Position numbers and translations under genes: made by a program. From an uncultured Cohaesibacter sp. (lineage in GTDB: Bacteria > Pseudomonadota > Alphaproteobacteria > Rhizobiales > Cohaesibacteraceae), in contig NZ_OY782764.1 of assembly GCF_963678225.1 (NCBI RefSeq), forward strand, positions 2,113,001-2,177,000: 64,000 bases of DNA. The letters are read 5' to 3'. The notes beneath the pieces are model-generated. The model saw nothing but the letters and a program-made list of their open reading frames with translations, was not told the origin of the DNA and made no database searches. Position 1 is the first letter of the stretch. Each line of letters starts with the position of its first letter. Below, piece after piece: positions 16,349 to 25,093 of this stretch.

Positions 16349-17641
16349 TCATCCTTGCGCATCCATCAGATAGGCGTAGATGATCTCCGAGGCGATCATG
16401 AAGTCGGAAACGTCCATCGCTTCTGCCGGATTGTGAGAGCCATTTCTGTTGCGCACGAAAACCATGCCTGTCGGCACGCCCGCATTGGCAAAGACAGCCG
16501 CATCATGGCCACCGCCGGAAGGCATGATAAAAGGCTCTAGCCCCACCTGCTGCATGGCGCCAGACATGGCCTCGACAATGGCAGGGTCGCACAGGGCAGG
16601 GGCGGTGCTCAGTTTTTCACCAAGCTCGAAGCGCACCTTTCGCTCTCGCTCGATGGTGCGGATATCCTGTGCCAAAAGATCATGCATGCCATCGAGCACT
16701 GTGGCGTTCTGGCTGCGCACATCGAGGCTGAAGTCCACTTGATCGGGAATGCGCGAGAGGGCGTGGCGTTCCACATCCGTTGAAATCATGCCGCTGGTCA
16801 AAACAAGGTCATCGCCCAGTTGGACGACCGTCAGCCAGCTTTCATCGAGGCGGGTCAAGAGATCTGCCATCGCCAGAACCGGATCGCGGCGGAAAGCGCG
16901 CGGAACGGCACCGGAATGCCCCGCTTCGCCAACGCAACGAATGGTCTTGTAACGGAAGTTGCCCCGAATGCCCGAAACCACGGCGGCTGGGAGGTCTTTC
17001 TGGACCAGCAGCGGGCCTTGCTCGATATGCAGTTCGATATAGGCAAGAACCGAGCTGGCGTCCATAAGCGGCGTGCCATCGCGCACGGGTGCCATATCGA
17101 TGCCGATGCTTTCCATATGCGCATCCAGCGTCTGATTGTCGCCCTTGTGGCGTGTGCGCAGCTCAGCCTCGCTCAACCGGCCCAACAGGGCCTTGGAAGC
17201 AATGTAGCATGGCCCGAACCAGGCGCTTTCCTCGGCTCGCATAGCCAGAACCTTAACCGGCCGCGCAAAAGAGGTGCCTTCGCTCTGGGCGCGTACAAGG
17301 CACATCAAACCGGCAATGACACCGGCCAGTCCATCAAAGTTACCACCTTGCGGCACCGTATCCACATGAGAGCCGACCAATACAAACGCATCAGCCTCCG
17401 CATCGCAGGGAAGGGAGAAGACCGCGTTCTGGCCCGCATCATAGGTGACAGTCAGCCCGTGGCTCAGGCCGAACTGTTCCAGATAGGCGAGGGTCTTTGT
17501 CTCAAGATCGGAGAAGGCAGGGCGGCTGATGCCTTGCGTGTCTGCAGAAAAAGCGGCGATTTCGTCAAAGAGCTGAGCCGCCATTGCTTCATAGTCTGCC
17601 GCTGTGAGGGCAGGGCTCTGTGTCATGGAAACCATGGTCAT
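16349..17641 (-). CDS. M20-family N-carbamoyl-amino-acid amidohydrolase (candidate ureidosuccinase / beta-ureidopropionase)
   Basis: 430 residues of the hydantoinase/carbamoylase group. Metal and catalytic residues are seen in VGSHVDTVPQGGNFDGLAG, AEESAWFGPC and PSGGGHDAAVFA, with substrate-side residues in IELHIEQGPLL. The family removes the carbamoyl group from N-carbamoyl amino acids or allantoate. Being coupled (ATGA) to a class 1B dihydroorotate dehydrogenase, its likely substrate is N-carbamoyl-aspartate (orotate breakdown) or N-carbamoyl-beta-alanine (uracil breakdown). A separate cyclic amidohydrolase is needed between the two steps and is not in the window. Confidence 0.85.
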   Translation of the reverse strand: MTMVSMTQSPALTAADYEAMAAQLFDEIAAFSADTQGISRPAFSDLETKTLAYLEQFGLSHGLTVTYDAGQNAVFSLPCDAEADAFVLVGSHVDTVPQGGNFDGLAGVIAGLMCLVRAQSEGTSFARPVKVLAMRAEESAWFGPCYIASKALLGRLSEAELRTRHKGDNQTLDAHMESIGIDMAPVRDGTPLMDASSVLAYIELHIEQGPLLVQKDLPAAVVSGIRGNFRYKTIRCVGEAGHSGAVPRAFRRDPVLAMADLLTRLDESWLTVVQLGDDLVLTSGMISTDVERHALSRIPDQVDFSLDVRSQNATVLDGMHDLLAQDIRTIERERKVRFELGEKLSTAPALCDPAIVEAMSGAMQQVGLEPFIMPSGGGHDAAVFANAGVPTGMVFVRNRNGSHNPAEAMDVSDFMIASEIIYAYLMDAQG

Positions 17642-18582
17642 TCTGCTGCCTCCGCAAAGAACACACCGTCGCTGGCTTCTTCATCCCTAATGGAGCCAGT
17701 GAGCTCGGAGACGCTTGAAAGCCCCTCTGTGCGAAGAAATGCTTCCAGTTCGCTGATAAGCCGCACCATGACCGTCGGGCTGATAAAGGTTGCCGTGCCA
17801 ATCTGTACGGCACTTGCTCCGGCAATCAGATATTCGACAACATCCTCTACTGTGGCGATGCCGCCGCAGCCGATCACAGGAATGGAGACCGCTTTGGCGC
17901 ATTGATAGGTCATGCGCAGGGCAATCGGTTTGAGGGCCGGGCCGGAAAGGCCACCCATGAGATTGCCCAGCTTGGGCTTGCGTGTGTGGATGTCAATGGC
18001 CATGGACAGCATCGTATTTGCCACAACGAGAGCATCCGCTCCGGCGCTCTCTGCCGCTTGAGCCACTTCGGTTGTTTCGCCCGTGTTGGGCGTCAGCTTT
18101 GCCCAGAGTGGCAGATCTGTTGCTGCCCGCAGCTTGCGCATGACCGCTTCGGTGGTCGAGGGGCGCATGGCAAAGGCCTTGCCGTCTGCCTCGATATTCG
18201 GGCAGGAAATATTCACCTCGATGGCTGCCACGCCGGGCACGCTCACCTCTTCGCAGATCTGCGCGAATTCATCTGCGCTACCAGCCGAAATGCTAACCAC
18301 CAGCGGCGTCTGATATTGATCATAAAAGGGGATGACATTGGTCTTGAAATAGTCGACACCCTTGCTGGGAATGCCGATCGAATTCAGCATTGAGCCGCGC
18401 ACTTCACAGACACGCGGGGTCGGGTTGCCGCCTCTGATGTCACGGGTGATCGTCTTGGTCACATGCGCGCCCAGCGCATCGATATCAAACAGCTTTGCAC
18501 AGTCTTCCGAGAAGGTGCCCGAGGCAGGCATGATCGGGTTTTTCAAACGCAAAGCCCCGATATTGACTGAAAGATCTAACAT
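17638..18582 (-). CDS. pyrD: Dihydroorotate dehydrogenase, class 1B catalytic subunit (probably catabolic)
   Basis: 314 residues. The active-site motif is NISCPN, with cysteine as class 1 enzymes have, not the serine of the quinone-dependent class 2. FMN-binding stretches are PVIGCGGIATVEDVVEYLIAGASAVQIGTA. It overlaps pyrK upstream by 7 bases and the amidohydrolase downstream by 4. Class 1B enzymes use NAD through PyrK and can reduce orotate. Alphaproteobacteria usually carry a class 2 enzyme for biosynthesis, so an operon with a carbamoyl hydrolase suggests the reductive, degradative direction (inference). Confidence 0.85.
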   Translation of the reverse strand: MLDLSVNIGALRLKNPIMPASGTFSEDCAKLFDIDALGAHVTKTITRDIRGGNPTPRVCEVRGSMLNSIGIPSKGVDYFKTNVIPFYDQYQTPLVVSISAGSADEFAQICEEVSVPGVAAIEVNISCPNIEADGKAFAMRPSTTEAVMRKLRAATDLPLWAKLTPNTGETTEVAQAAESAGADALVVANTMLSMAIDIHTRKPKLGNLMGGLSGPALKPIALRMTYQCAKAVSIPVIGCGGIATVEDVVEYLIAGASAVQIGTATFISPTVMVRLISELEAFLRTEGLSSVSELTGSIRDEEASDGVFFAEAAE

Positions 18583-19391
18583 CCCATTGCCTCCTGAAGA
18601 TTGAATACGGGGCCTTCCTTGCAGACCCGCTCATGAATGATTTTATCCTTGCGCCGGAAGGACCGGACGCAGCACTGACACATGCCCACGCCGCAAGCCA
18701 TCTGTTGCTCAAGAGCGATCTGGCCGGGAATGCCATGACGGGCGCAAATGGTTTGCAGCATCGTCAGAAGCCGGTTGGAACCGCAGGTATAAAAGGCGTC
18801 TACGCCCTCCGCCTGGATATGCGCTTCGATCAACTGCTCAAGCGCCTCAACGCCCGATGTCGCTTCAGAATCTGTGACCGTGATGACCTCTGCCCCGAGC
18901 GCCTTGAAATGATCGATGGACATAAGCACATCAGGAGAACGTGCACTGCATACGGCGGTGAGTTTACGCCCCATCTGCTGGGCCTTTTGCGCCAACGGGG
19001 CCAAAGTCGCCAGACCAACACCGCGAGCCACGACCATCAGCTTTTGCCAGTCGTCCTGGATGTCGAACCCATGCCCCAAGGGGCCGACCACATTAAGGTC
19101 TTCGCCAGCGTCAAGGGCAGAGAGAGCAGCCGTGCCTTCGCCCGCAATCTTGTAGAGAAAATGCAGCTCGCCCGCTTCGGGATAGAAGCCGTAGATGCTC
19201 ATGGGGCGTCGCAGGTAAGGCTGCAAATCCCCTTTAGTCGGACACAAGAGATGGAAGAACTGTCCCGGCTCGCATTTGAGAATATGAGACGGTGCATCCA
19301 GTATGATGAGCCTGTATTCGCGATTGATCGGCTCATTGCTTTTGACTCTACAGATGGTCTCGAAAATGGGAGTCAGGGTCATATCGGTCAC
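18576..19391 (-). CDS. pyrK: Dihydroorotate dehydrogenase electron-transfer subunit
   Basis: 271 residues. FAD binding is shown by YLRRPMSIYGF, the NAD-binding region by MVVARGVGLATLAPL, and the [2Fe-2S] cluster by CGVGMCQCC with a fourth cysteine in RVCKEGPVF. It passes electrons between NAD(H) and the FMN of PyrD. First gene of the three-gene operon; the operator at 19827 lies 436 bases before the start, so either the leader is long or the transcription start is close to that site. Confidence 0.88.
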   Translation of the reverse strand: MTDMTLTPIFETICRVKSNEPINREYRLIILDAPSHILKCEPGQFFHLLCPTKGDLQPYLRRPMSIYGFYPEAGELHFLYKIAGEGTAALSALDAGEDLNVVGPLGHGFDIQDDWQKLMVVARGVGLATLAPLAQKAQQMGRKLTAVCSARSPDVLMSIDHFKALGAEVITVTDSEATSGVEALEQLIEAHIQAEGVDAFYTCGSNRLLTMLQTICARHGIPGQIALEQQMACGVGMCQCCVRSFRRKDKIIHERVCKEGPVFNLQEAMGC

Positions 19392-20014
19392 GGAACTGTT
19401 TGGGAAAAAGAAAAGACTCTCCCTTCACTCCAAAGGCATTTGGAATGAAGAAAGCGGTTGCAGGGAGATTTTGGGGAACGGTTGGGACCGAAAACCTATC
19501 TGAAGCTAAGTGTTAAGCTTCGGCGATGGTCTAGAAAGTGGCGCTTTCGCCAAATCGCGTCATGGGAAGCGCGATGTTTTACAACACCAGCTGTACGCAA
19601 TGTCGAGGTGACAGCATGGAAAAGGCGAGCCACTGGGACGGCGCTCTGGGCAGTGGCGTGATGCTTGAAAAACCGGATGTCTAAAACCCGCAATGTCTGC
19701 TTGGCAGATGCCGAAAAGTCGGCGGAGTGGCCAAAGCGCAAAAAGGGAAGATTCATCGCCTGTTCCTAGTTTCGCTGTTGCTTAAAAAAAGAGATTAAAC
19801 CCGTAGATCATGATTGGTCAAGAAATTTCTCAATTTTGAGAATTTATTATAGCGTATCTCGAATATGGAACAATTTGATGACAATTGCCTTGAAATTAGG
19901 CAAGAGATGCCGACTGCCGTAATCCGTGCATTGGAGAAAGATGAACGTTGGTTCGTCGGCCACTGGGCGTAATGCGCAGAGAAGGTGGAGGAAAAACTAC
20001 CGCCAGGCTGAAAA
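19392..20014. other. Control region before pyrK operon
   Basis: 623 bases with no accepted gene. It contains the XRE operator at 19827. A minus-strand frame at 19496-19756 shows no family features or ribosome site. Confidence 0.6.
19827..19842. promoter_or_regulatory. XRE operator copy before the pyrK operon
   Basis: TTCTCAA-TT-TTGAGAA, a perfect 7-2-7 inverted repeat identical in its arms to the site at 10368-10383. It is between the second XRE gene and pyrK, both on the minus strand. Confidence 0.75.
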
Positions 20015-20905
20015 TCAGGCGCGCAAAATGGTCTTTTCAATAAAGTCTGCAGCCTGATCCCCTTTGAGGCTTCGCCGCCAGAGTTTGTCTGTCATGGCGC
20101 CATAAAGGGTCGTGGCTTCCGGAGCCGCCGAAATGGTGGCAACGCCAAGACGGATATTGGCAAAGGCCCCCAATCGGAAGGGGCTGACGGCGACCTGTGA
20201 TCGGTCGGCCTGTTTGAAAATCTGGAAGCTGGCACTTGGCATGGAATCCACCACGAGACCAATTTGCGTGCCGATTGGTGGTTCGCGCAACATCTTGACG
20301 ATATTCTCGATTTCCGTTCTGGCTACCTCACGGCGCAGCTTCATGTCCGCCTCGGGCGGATCATAGGCGCCGATGAAGCCGTTACGGAAAAACTGCTCCA
20401 GCTCCGCTGCAGATACAAGGCTGATGATGCTCGGCCTTCGGGTCTGATAGCAGGCCTTACGCGCATGCAGGATGTCCAGAAGGGCATCAATATCCTGCAG
20501 TGCCTTGGCGCGGTCTTCGACATCAAGCGGGATGCTTTCCTTGAGAACCTCCGGGAGAATGGCATCGTAGGCGTCAGTGGTGAGCAGATAGGATACCGGG
20601 CCGAAAAGAACGAGAATCTGGTCTACCTTCTCTTCGATCTGGCGCATGCGTTCAAAGAAGCTGACAGCCGAGGCAATATACTCAACCCCGACGCCAAGCA
20701 GAGTGGGAAGAGAAATCCCCAACAGGGTCGCGATCTTGCCCAGCGTATCGACGCGGATCGGCTGCCCCAGTTCGTAGCGATAGATGGCTGCGCGTGAAAT
20801 GCCTGTCTTTTGAGCGACTTCCTCGGGGGAGAGCCCTGCTCCAACCCGAAATGCCTTGAGCCTCTGACCAACTTCCTCGATCGAGATGCCTTGCCCTATG
20901 TCCAT
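20015..20905 (-). CDS. XRE-family regulator, paralogue of the one at 9280-10173
   Basis: 296 residues. Helix-turn-helix LSPEEVAQKTGISRAAIYRYE near residue 25, then the same unassigned C-terminal domain as its paralogue: FFERMRQIEEKVDQI, SIISLVSAAELEQ, IGTQIGLVVDSMPSASFQI and SPFRLGAFANIRLGV. It is upstream of, and on the same strand as, the pyrK-pyrD-amidohydrolase operon. A one-mismatch copy of the operator sits about 100 bases before its start, suggesting self-control. The ligand is probably a pyrimidine intermediate, by context only. Confidence 0.85.
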   Translation of the reverse strand: MDIGQGISIEEVGQRLKAFRVGAGLSPEEVAQKTGISRAAIYRYELGQPIRVDTLGKIATLLGISLPTLLGVGVEYIASAVSFFERMRQIEEKVDQILVLFGPVSYLLTTDAYDAILPEVLKESIPLDVEDRAKALQDIDALLDILHARKACYQTRRPSIISLVSAAELEQFFRNGFIGAYDPPEADMKLRREVARTEIENIVKMLREPPIGTQIGLVVDSMPSASFQIFKQADRSQVAVSPFRLGAFANIRLGVATISAAPEATTLYGAMTDKLWRRSLKGDQAADFIEKTILRA

Positions 20906-21003
20906 GAAACAACCTCATTTTATGACCGGGCCAAGCGACAATGACTCGGAGCGAACAAATCACGCCTATGCTTGTGTATGCCATCTTGAAAGGTGGCAAT
21001 CAA

Positions 21004-21019
21004 TTCTAAATTTTGAGAA
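21004..21019. promoter_or_regulatory. XRE operator copy before the second XRE gene
   Basis: TTCTAAA-TT-TTGAGAA differs by one base from the 10368 and 19827 copies. It lies 99 bases before the start of the XRE gene (minus strand). The gap 20906-21344 otherwise holds the two polyamine-type sites listed next. Confidence 0.65.
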
Positions 21020-21121
21020 TATTCTTTATCGAGAGACAATGCAGTGGATTTGACTCTTATGGGAAACATGCCCGCGAGCGGAACCGGAATGGCACCCTTA
21101 ATAAGAAATGTCATACGATTG

Positions 21122-21135
21122 TTTCTGATCACAAA
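21122..21135. promoter_or_regulatory. Degenerate TTTGTGATCACAAA site
   Basis: TTTCTGATCACAAA, one mismatch from the palindrome at 21285. Second site before the amidotransferase/aldehyde dehydrogenase genes. Confidence 0.5.
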
Positions 21136-21284
21136 TTTTACCAAACAATGAGAGGTTTTCCCTGCTTTGCCTGAAATAGCAGAAAAGTGGCTTATGTTTG
21201 ATGGTTTTTTATGGCTTTTCAGTCTTTGTAGCCACGGAGAAAGAGTGCGTCAGGGCGATTGACGTAGGACGGCTGACACAGTAT

Positions 21285-21298
21285 TTTGTGATCACAAA
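21285..21298. promoter_or_regulatory. TTTGTGATCACAAA palindrome (polyamine GntR operator)
   Basis: Perfect 14-bp palindrome 47 bases before the amidotransferase start. The same sequence is found before the first glutamine-synthetase-like gene and a partial copy before the GntR/potF pair. Confidence 0.75.
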
Positions 21299-21344
21299 TT
21301 TATTTTCAAAGACCGCTCTGAGGCCAGAGCTATGGATAGCACCC

Positions 21345-22121
21345 ATGACTGAACCATTTACGCTCGGCATTTTGGAAACCGGGCGACCACCCGAGGCACT
21401 GGCAGGAAAATTCCCGTCCTATGCTGAAATGTTTGCCCAAATGGTCGGAGCGACCGCACCCGCGCACTGGAAATTTGACTATTATGTGGCTCTTGAAGGC
21501 GCGTTGCCGCCAAGTCCCGACACCTGCAATGCCTGGCTGATCACCGGATCAAAATTTGGTGCCTATGAAGACTATCCATGGATTCATGCGCTCAAGGCCT
21601 TTATCGTCAAGGCCTATGCAGCAGGGGTGCCAATGGTGGGTATTTGCTTTGGGCATCAGATATTGGCTGAGGCGCTTGGTGGTAAGGTGATCAAATCGGA
21701 AAAAGGCTGGGGCGTCGGTCATCAGGCCTATCAATGGAGCAAGACCAAACCCGATTGGCTGGCCTCAACGGATCTTGCCGGACAGGATGCCTTCTCCATA
21801 CTTGCCTTCCATCAGGATCAGGTGGTTGAAGTGCCACCGCAAGCGGAGGTGATCGCGTCGAGTGATTTCTGCCCGGCAGCAGCGCTCGTCTATGGCGATC
21901 AGGTGCTTTCCTTTCAGGGGCATCCCGAATTCAGTGCCGACTTCGTTGCAGATCTGATCGAAGAAAAGCGTGATGATGTTCTGGGGGCGACCGTCGCAGA
22001 AAAGGCAGCAACGTCGCTCGCACAACCAATCGACAGAGTGGCCATCGGTGCGGGGATCGTGGAATTTCTGAAAGCGCGAGAAGCCGAATGGATCAACAAA
22101 AAGGCGGCAAACGCCGGATAA
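21345..22121 (+). CDS. Class I glutamine amidotransferase-like hydrolase (possible gamma-glutamyl-GABA hydrolase)
   Basis: 258 residues from the ATG at 21345; a longer frame from 21198 would run through the operator. The nucleophile cysteine is in VGICFGHQILAEALGG and the His-Glu pair in FQGHPEF, giving the GMP-synthase-type GATase triad. It is 31 bases from an aldehyde dehydrogenase gene in a polyamine cluster. In the gamma-glutamyl-putrescine pathway the last hydrolysis needs such an enzyme (PuuD role); this protein is not a close PuuD relative, so the role is inferred. Confidence 0.72.
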   Translation: MTEPFTLGILETGRPPEALAGKFPSYAEMFAQMVGATAPAHWKFDYYVALEGALPPSPDTCNAWLITGSKFGAYEDYPWIHALKAFIVKAYAAGVPMVGICFGHQILAEALGGKVIKSEKGWGVGHQAYQWSKTKPDWLASTDLAGQDAFSILAFHQDQVVEVPPQAEVIASSDFCPAAALVYGDQVLSFQGHPEFSADFVADLIEEKRDDVLGATVAEKAATSLAQPIDRVAIGAGIVEFLKAREAEWINKKAANAG

Positions 22122-22152
22122 AATAAGATAAGCGCAGAGGGGCGCAGCAATC

Positions 22153-23577
22153 ATGTTGGACAAACGCAAATTCTTTATCGGTGGGGAATGGGTAGACCCG
22201 ATCTCTGCTACGGATCTGGATGTCATCAATCCGGCAACCGAGGAGGTGATTGCGGTCATTTCCATGGGAAGTGAAGCCGATGCCGATGCGGCCGTCAAGG
22301 CTGCAAACGCCGCTTTTCCGGGCTTTTCAAAAACAACCAAGGCCGAGCGTCTCGATTTGCTGGAAAGCATTTTGTCCGTTTACAAAACGCGTTACGATGA
22401 AATGGCCGAAACGATCACCGCCGAGATGGGGGCGCCTTGCAAGCTTTCTCATGCGGCTCAGGCCGGTGTCGGTGTCGGGCATCTGCAAGGCTTCATTGAT
22501 GCGCTGAAAGAGTATGAATTTGAAAGCACCTGTTGCGGCGATATCATTCTGCGCGAACCCATCGGTGTGTGCGGCCTGATTACGCCGTGGAACTGGCCGA
22601 TGAACCAGATGGTGCTGAAAATCGCTCCGGCGCTGGCCGCTGGCTGTACCATGGTGCTCAAACCATCCGAATTGACGCCGCTCTCGGCGATGCTCTATGC
22701 GGAAATCCTGCATGAGGCGGGCGTGCCAAAAGGCGTGTTCAACCTTGTGAATGGTGAAGGGCCTGTGGTCGGCTCGGCTCTCTCACGCCACAAGGATGTG
22801 CAGATGATGTCCTTTACCGGCTCGACCCGCGGCGGTGTGGCTGTGACAAAGGATGCGGCAGATACCGTCAAGCGCGTGGCTCTGGAATTGGGTGGCAAAA
22901 GCCCGAATGTGGTGTTTGCCGATGCGCCAGACCTGCAAAGCTCGGTTACCCGTGGCGCACGCGCCGTGTTCAACAATACCGGCCAGTCCTGCAACGCGCC
23001 AACCCGCATGTTGGTTGAGAAAAGCGTCTATGACGAGGCAATGCAGATTGCCAAGGCCGCAGCAGAAGCAACCGAGGTTGGCGATCCCACCAAGGATGGC
23101 GCTCATATCGGACCGCTGGTGAGCCAGATGCAATATGACAAGGTGCAGGCTCTCATTCAGAAAGGCATTGATGAAGGCGCCACCCTGCTGGCGGGCGGCA
23201 CAGGTAAACCGGAAGGACGCAATGTGGGCTATTTCTGCAAACCAACCGTTTTCGGCAATGCCACTAACGAGATGACCATCGCACGGGAAGAAATCTTCGG
23301 ACCGGTGCTGACCATGATCCCCTTCGAGGGCGAAGAAGAAGCCATCGCCATTGCCAACGATACGCCCTATGGTCTGGCTGCTTTCATTGAAACGGGAGAC
23401 GAAGCGCGCGGTATGCGCGTCGCCAAGGCCTTGAGGGCCGGCATGGTGCGCCTCAATGGCTCCGACATCAATTGGGGCAGCCCCTTCGGGGGCTACAAGA
23501 TGAGCGGCCTTGGGCGCGAAGGCGGCCATTTCGGCATGGATGATTTTCTTGAGATCAAGGCGGTCTCGCGCCCCTGA
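22153..23577 (+). CDS. Aldehyde dehydrogenase (PuuC-like role)
   Basis: 474-residue NAD(P)-dependent aldehyde dehydrogenase. TPWNWPMNQMVLKIAPALAAG and FTGSTRGG mark the cofactor site, LELGGKSPNVV the catalytic glutamate and FNNTGQSCNAPTR the catalytic cysteine. In this cluster it should oxidise gamma-glutamyl-aminobutyraldehyde or 4-aminobutyraldehyde to the acid. It follows the amidotransferase gene and ends in a strong two-way terminator. Confidence 0.88.
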   Translation: MLDKRKFFIGGEWVDPISATDLDVINPATEEVIAVISMGSEADADAAVKAANAAFPGFSKTTKAERLDLLESILSVYKTRYDEMAETITAEMGAPCKLSHAAQAGVGVGHLQGFIDALKEYEFESTCCGDIILREPIGVCGLITPWNWPMNQMVLKIAPALAAGCTMVLKPSELTPLSAMLYAEILHEAGVPKGVFNLVNGEGPVVGSALSRHKDVQMMSFTGSTRGGVAVTKDAADTVKRVALELGGKSPNVVFADAPDLQSSVTRGARAVFNNTGQSCNAPTRMLVEKSVYDEAMQIAKAAAEATEVGDPTKDGAHIGPLVSQMQYDKVQALIQKGIDEGATLLAGGTGKPEGRNVGYFCKPTVFGNATNEMTIAREEIFGPVLTMIPFEGEEEAIAIANDTPYGLAAFIETGDEARGMRVAKALRAGMVRLNGSDINWGSPFGGYKMSGLGREGGHFGMDDFLEIKAVSRP

Positions 23578-23602
23578 TCGGGAAGATCAATTCAAGACGA
23601 CA

Positions 23603-23627
23603 AAGGGGCCGAAAGGCCCCTTTTTTT
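23603..23627. terminator. Strong terminator between convergent genes
   Basis: AAGGGGCC-GAAA-GGCCCCTT followed by a run of T. The facing oxidase gene ends 23 bases further; on the other strand the A residues before the stem also give a T run, so it can serve both. Confidence 0.9.
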
Positions 23628-23649
23628 ACAAAGCAAATTTCAAGATGTT

Positions 23650-24990
23650 TTATGGTCGTGCTGGCGTGCCGATCCTGTCGCGCACCTTGTAATAGAGCAT
23701 CGCCATAACCAGAAGGGCATGGCGCAAGTGCCGTCCACCGGGGAAGGGGTAGGTCGGTACATGTTCCATGGCGTCAAACCGGCTTGCTTGTCCGTCAATC
23801 AGGTCGGCCACCAGCTTGCCGGCGATGGTGGCAATCGCCACTCCATGGCCGGAGAAGCCGCTGGCATTGATGATATTCTTGTCGAGCTTGGCGAAATAGG
23901 GCATGCGGTTGACCGTGATCCCCAGCGTACCGCCCCAGCCATAGTCGATCCGGGCATCCTTCAATTGCGGATAGATTTCCAGCATCGGCTGACGCACGAA
24001 TGACTTGATATCCTCGGGGAACTTGAAGCTATAGGTTTCTCCTCCCCCAAACAGCATACGCTTGTCTGCGGAAAGACGATAATAATTGATGACAAACTTG
24101 CTGTCTGCCACGCCGAGATCATTCCGGATCAGCTCCCGCGCCAGCCCTTCATCGAGCGGTTCGGTGGCGATGATATAATTATTCATCGGCATCACACGAG
24201 CGGCGACCTTCGGGACCAGACTTTCGATATAGCCATTGCAGGCAATGATCAGATGCTTGGCCTTGACGTGGCCTTTCGCGCATTTGATCGTGACGGTGTC
24301 TCCCTTTTCAATGGCCTGCACTTCGCTATTCTCGAAAAGGATCGCGCCTGCCTTACGCGCAGCAGCTCCAAGACCGAGGGCATAGTTGAGCGGATGCAGA
24401 TGGGCGGCAAACATATCCACCATGCCTCCATAATAGGCGGTCGAGCCAACCATCTCCTCGACCTCAGCCTTGTTGACATAGCGAATATGCTCATAGCCAT
24501 ATTCGCAATTGAGCTTGTCGACATAGGCTTTGGAGTCTTCGGCATAATGGGGCTTGTGGTCGGCGTGCAGCGTGCCGGGCTTTAGGTCGCAGGCGATGTC
24601 GTGATCCGCAATCAGATCCTTGACCATCTGGATGCCATCCACCGCGATATCCCACAAAAGGCGGGCATCGGCGGTTCCGACCATTTTCTCCAGCGTATCT
24701 TGCTCTAGGCGCTGCCCGGTGCAGACCTGACCACCATTACGCCCCGAAGCACCCCAACCCACACGATGGGCTTCCAGCAGAATGACTTTGTGCCCCTGTT
24801 GGGCAAGGTGCAGGGCCGATGAAAGCCCGGCATAGCCTCCACCAATCACGCAGACATCACATTGTTGCTCTCCCTTCAGAGAGGGCAGAGGATCGTGCGG
24901 GTTGGCTGTGGCGGCGTAATAACTGTCTGGATAGGTTCCCTGCTTGTCGTTGCCATGCAGAAAACCGCCCTTGGGGCTGCTAAGACTCAT
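23650..24990 (-). CDS. puuB: FAD-dependent oxidoreductase (gamma-glutamylputrescine oxidase-like)
   Basis: 446 residues from an ATG at 24990 with AGGTG before it; the extra 29 codons of the longer frame are rejected. The dinucleotide-binding motif VIGGGYAGLSSALHLA is near residue 50, followed by GWGASGRNGGQV, typical of the PuuB/OrdL group of DAO-family oxidases, and a C-terminal GFSGHGVAIATIAGKLVADL. It would oxidise the primary amine of gamma-glutamylputrescine to the aldehyde. It lies downstream of an aminotransferase gene on the same strand. Confidence 0.82.
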   Translation of the reverse strand: MSLSSPKGGFLHGNDKQGTYPDSYYAATANPHDPLPSLKGEQQCDVCVIGGGYAGLSSALHLAQQGHKVILLEAHRVGWGASGRNGGQVCTGQRLEQDTLEKMVGTADARLLWDIAVDGIQMVKDLIADHDIACDLKPGTLHADHKPHYAEDSKAYVDKLNCEYGYEHIRYVNKAEVEEMVGSTAYYGGMVDMFAAHLHPLNYALGLGAAARKAGAILFENSEVQAIEKGDTVTIKCAKGHVKAKHLIIACNGYIESLVPKVAARVMPMNNYIIATEPLDEGLARELIRNDLGVADSKFVINYYRLSADKRMLFGGGETYSFKFPEDIKSFVRQPMLEIYPQLKDARIDYGWGGTLGITVNRMPYFAKLDKNIINASGFSGHGVAIATIAGKLVADLIDGQASRFDAMEHVPTYPFPGGRHLRHALLVMAMLYYKVRDRIGTPARP

Positions 24991-25093
24991 GAAAGCACCT
25001 ATTGCAATGCGTGCTGTGTGGGAGAGGCTTTGCGCTTGGGCCTTTGGCCTTGACCCGATGCCTCTCCTCCAGTGCATGTTTGGTTGGGCAGAC

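Noticed and set aside
17638-18582. Reading the PyrD-like protein as dihydropyrimidine dehydrogenase PreA
   Set aside because: PreA carries a C-terminal double [4Fe-4S] domain and partners with PreT; this protein lacks that and is paired with a PyrK-type subunit.
19496-19756. 86-codon minus-strand frame between pyrK and the second XRE gene
   Set aside because: No ribosome site, no recognisable motif, and it lies in what looks like a control region.
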